Assembly (NCBI GenBank): GCA_014549065.1
Contig: JACDOX010000015.1
Location: 6,237,834-6,301,833 of the forward strand
Source of the DNA: Cardinalis cardinalis
Taxonomy: Eukaryota > Chordata > Aves > Passeriformes > Cardinalidae
DNA: 64,000 nucleotides
Direction of reading: 5' to 3'
Shown here in pieces: positions 62,802 through 64,000 of the stretch. Both the position numbers and the translations under genes were made by a program. The first letter of the stretch is position 1; every line of letters begins with the position of its first letter. The notes below the pieces were generated by a model. It did not search any database. It worked only from the letters and a program-made list of their open reading frames with translations, and had not been told where the DNA came from.

Positions 62802-64000
62802 CTTTATTACATTAGAGATTAATAAATTTTCCTGCATTAAATAGACAATGCTTAAATATATGGACAAAATTTAGGTTNTCTCTAAAAAAAATTTGAAAAT
62901 CCAGGCAGAAATTTTCTCTAGGCCTGTAACACTTCAAAAATAAGATTCTTGCTGAAATTTACTGTTTTATTTCTGTTCTTCATTTGTTGTCACTTAGTGA
63001 TCTAAGAAAATTGATTTAATATTATATACAGATCCAAGTCACCCACAATATGGGGCAAATGCAAGTGTGCACTATGCAAAAGTAATAAAGAAGTTGAATT
63101 AAGTTTTGGACCCTAATATTGTTAATATTGTAACACAGATNTGATCTGCCTGTCTATTTGAAAGTAGTGTGAAATACTAGAATAGGTGGAAACACTCTCT
63201 TCATGATAGTGAAATTTTTAACAATACTCACAAAGTGTGCTGTTCTGTTACAGTTTTAGACATTTTTATATATTCACAGTATCATAAAAAGTTATTTTAA
63301 AAGTTCATTTAACTTATGAAACACTCAGGAAGAACTCGATGGAGTCAGGGAACCCAGCCATGGCTTCAGCAGTGTGGGAATCCATAAAATCAGAGGGTTT
63401 TGGGAAAGCTGCAAAAGGCAGGCCTCAGAGAGAGCACAACTGTGATTAGAGCTAAGCAGTAGCCATGAGATAGGTCAGCAGAAAAATTATGTAAAATGTA
63501 GAAAAGCAAGGACAAATAGAACAATGACCTGTGTATTAACACTTTTCCAGAATAACTCCCTAAGCTACANAAAAGTTTATCNAGCAAGATATTTGGAAAT
63601 TCTAAGCTTAATAATGGAGCTCTGTGCGTTGTGTTTTAAGCCTCACAAGCAGGTATTGTATTCGAAATAAGCAAGCATTGTTTTAACCAAAGATACNTGT
63701 GCTTANAGTGGTTGGGTAGAACTTCTGTCAATATGCTTTTGTTTTGTGTGATTGGTCAAAANCATTATAAAGTAAATTGTAACATTAAATTCTTGGTCTG
63801 CTGCCTGAGATGTGAGCTGATGGCATCTTCCCACTGTCCTAACCATGTAATGAGACTGATGCTGAAAAATAAAACAGCTCAAGGCACGCTCCTAGCAGTC
63901 CTGTCCTGTTCATGACTGGTACACAGCCCCCGGCCAGCGATACAGCAGGAGGGCTCCCAGAGTGAATCCTGCCCATCCTGCCTGGGACCCAGCTGGCACA
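62802..64000. other. Non-coding DNA with GC-richer right edge
   Basis: No gene was recognised. The final 100 bases (about 63900-64000) change to distinctly GC-rich sequence with words such as CAGCCCCCGGCCAGCG. The stretch may be the edge of an exon, repeat or regulatory element lying mostly outside the window. Confidence 0.45.

Overview
This window looks like non-coding DNA from a bird, or at least a sauropsid. Three things point that way. CR1-type LINE fragments are present, including one with the diagnostic 3' tail built from a degenerate ATTCTGTG-like octamer. There are no recognisable Alu, B1 or L1-type mammalian repeats. Overall repeat density is low in AT-rich sequence. Nothing bacterial, viral or plasmid-like is visible. 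The open reading frames are short (under about 145 codons outside the assembly gap) and lack family motifs, so I treat the window as intergenic or intronic and support no protein-coding gene.

Layout. The left edge (1-235) is the 3' part of a CR1 LINE in minus orientation, running off the window, followed by a small duplicated segment. At about 9.96-10.13 kb an older minus-strand CR1 fragment still encodes a decayed reverse-transcriptase block. From 10 to 48 kb the sequence is mostly unique, with scattered microsatellites, short direct duplications, an A24 run, and a few clusters of transcription-factor-like motifs that could be regulatory (16.6, 42.3 and 50.7 kb). At 48.3-48.6 kb lies a plus-strand CR1 3' end. 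It is followed by a minus-strand remnant of an L2-type reverse transcriptase (49.0-49.36 kb, possibly to 49.6 kb). That remnant passes into a purine-only array: (GAAA)n, a 320-base block of Ns, then (GAAAA)n. From 50.1 kb to the end the sequence is again mostly unique and AT-rich, with a long (ATT)n array near 59.1 kb. The last 100 bases are richer in G and C.

No genes can be shown to work together here. The most useful observations are the decayed RT motifs of two LINE lineages, the purine array with its unresolved gap, three candidate regulatory clusters, a 16-bp-arm inverted repeat at 18.4 kb, one exon-like segment at 17.2 kb, and a very uneven scatter of about 140 isolated N positions, which may mark heterozygous sites. 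I found no evidence of a novel biological system.
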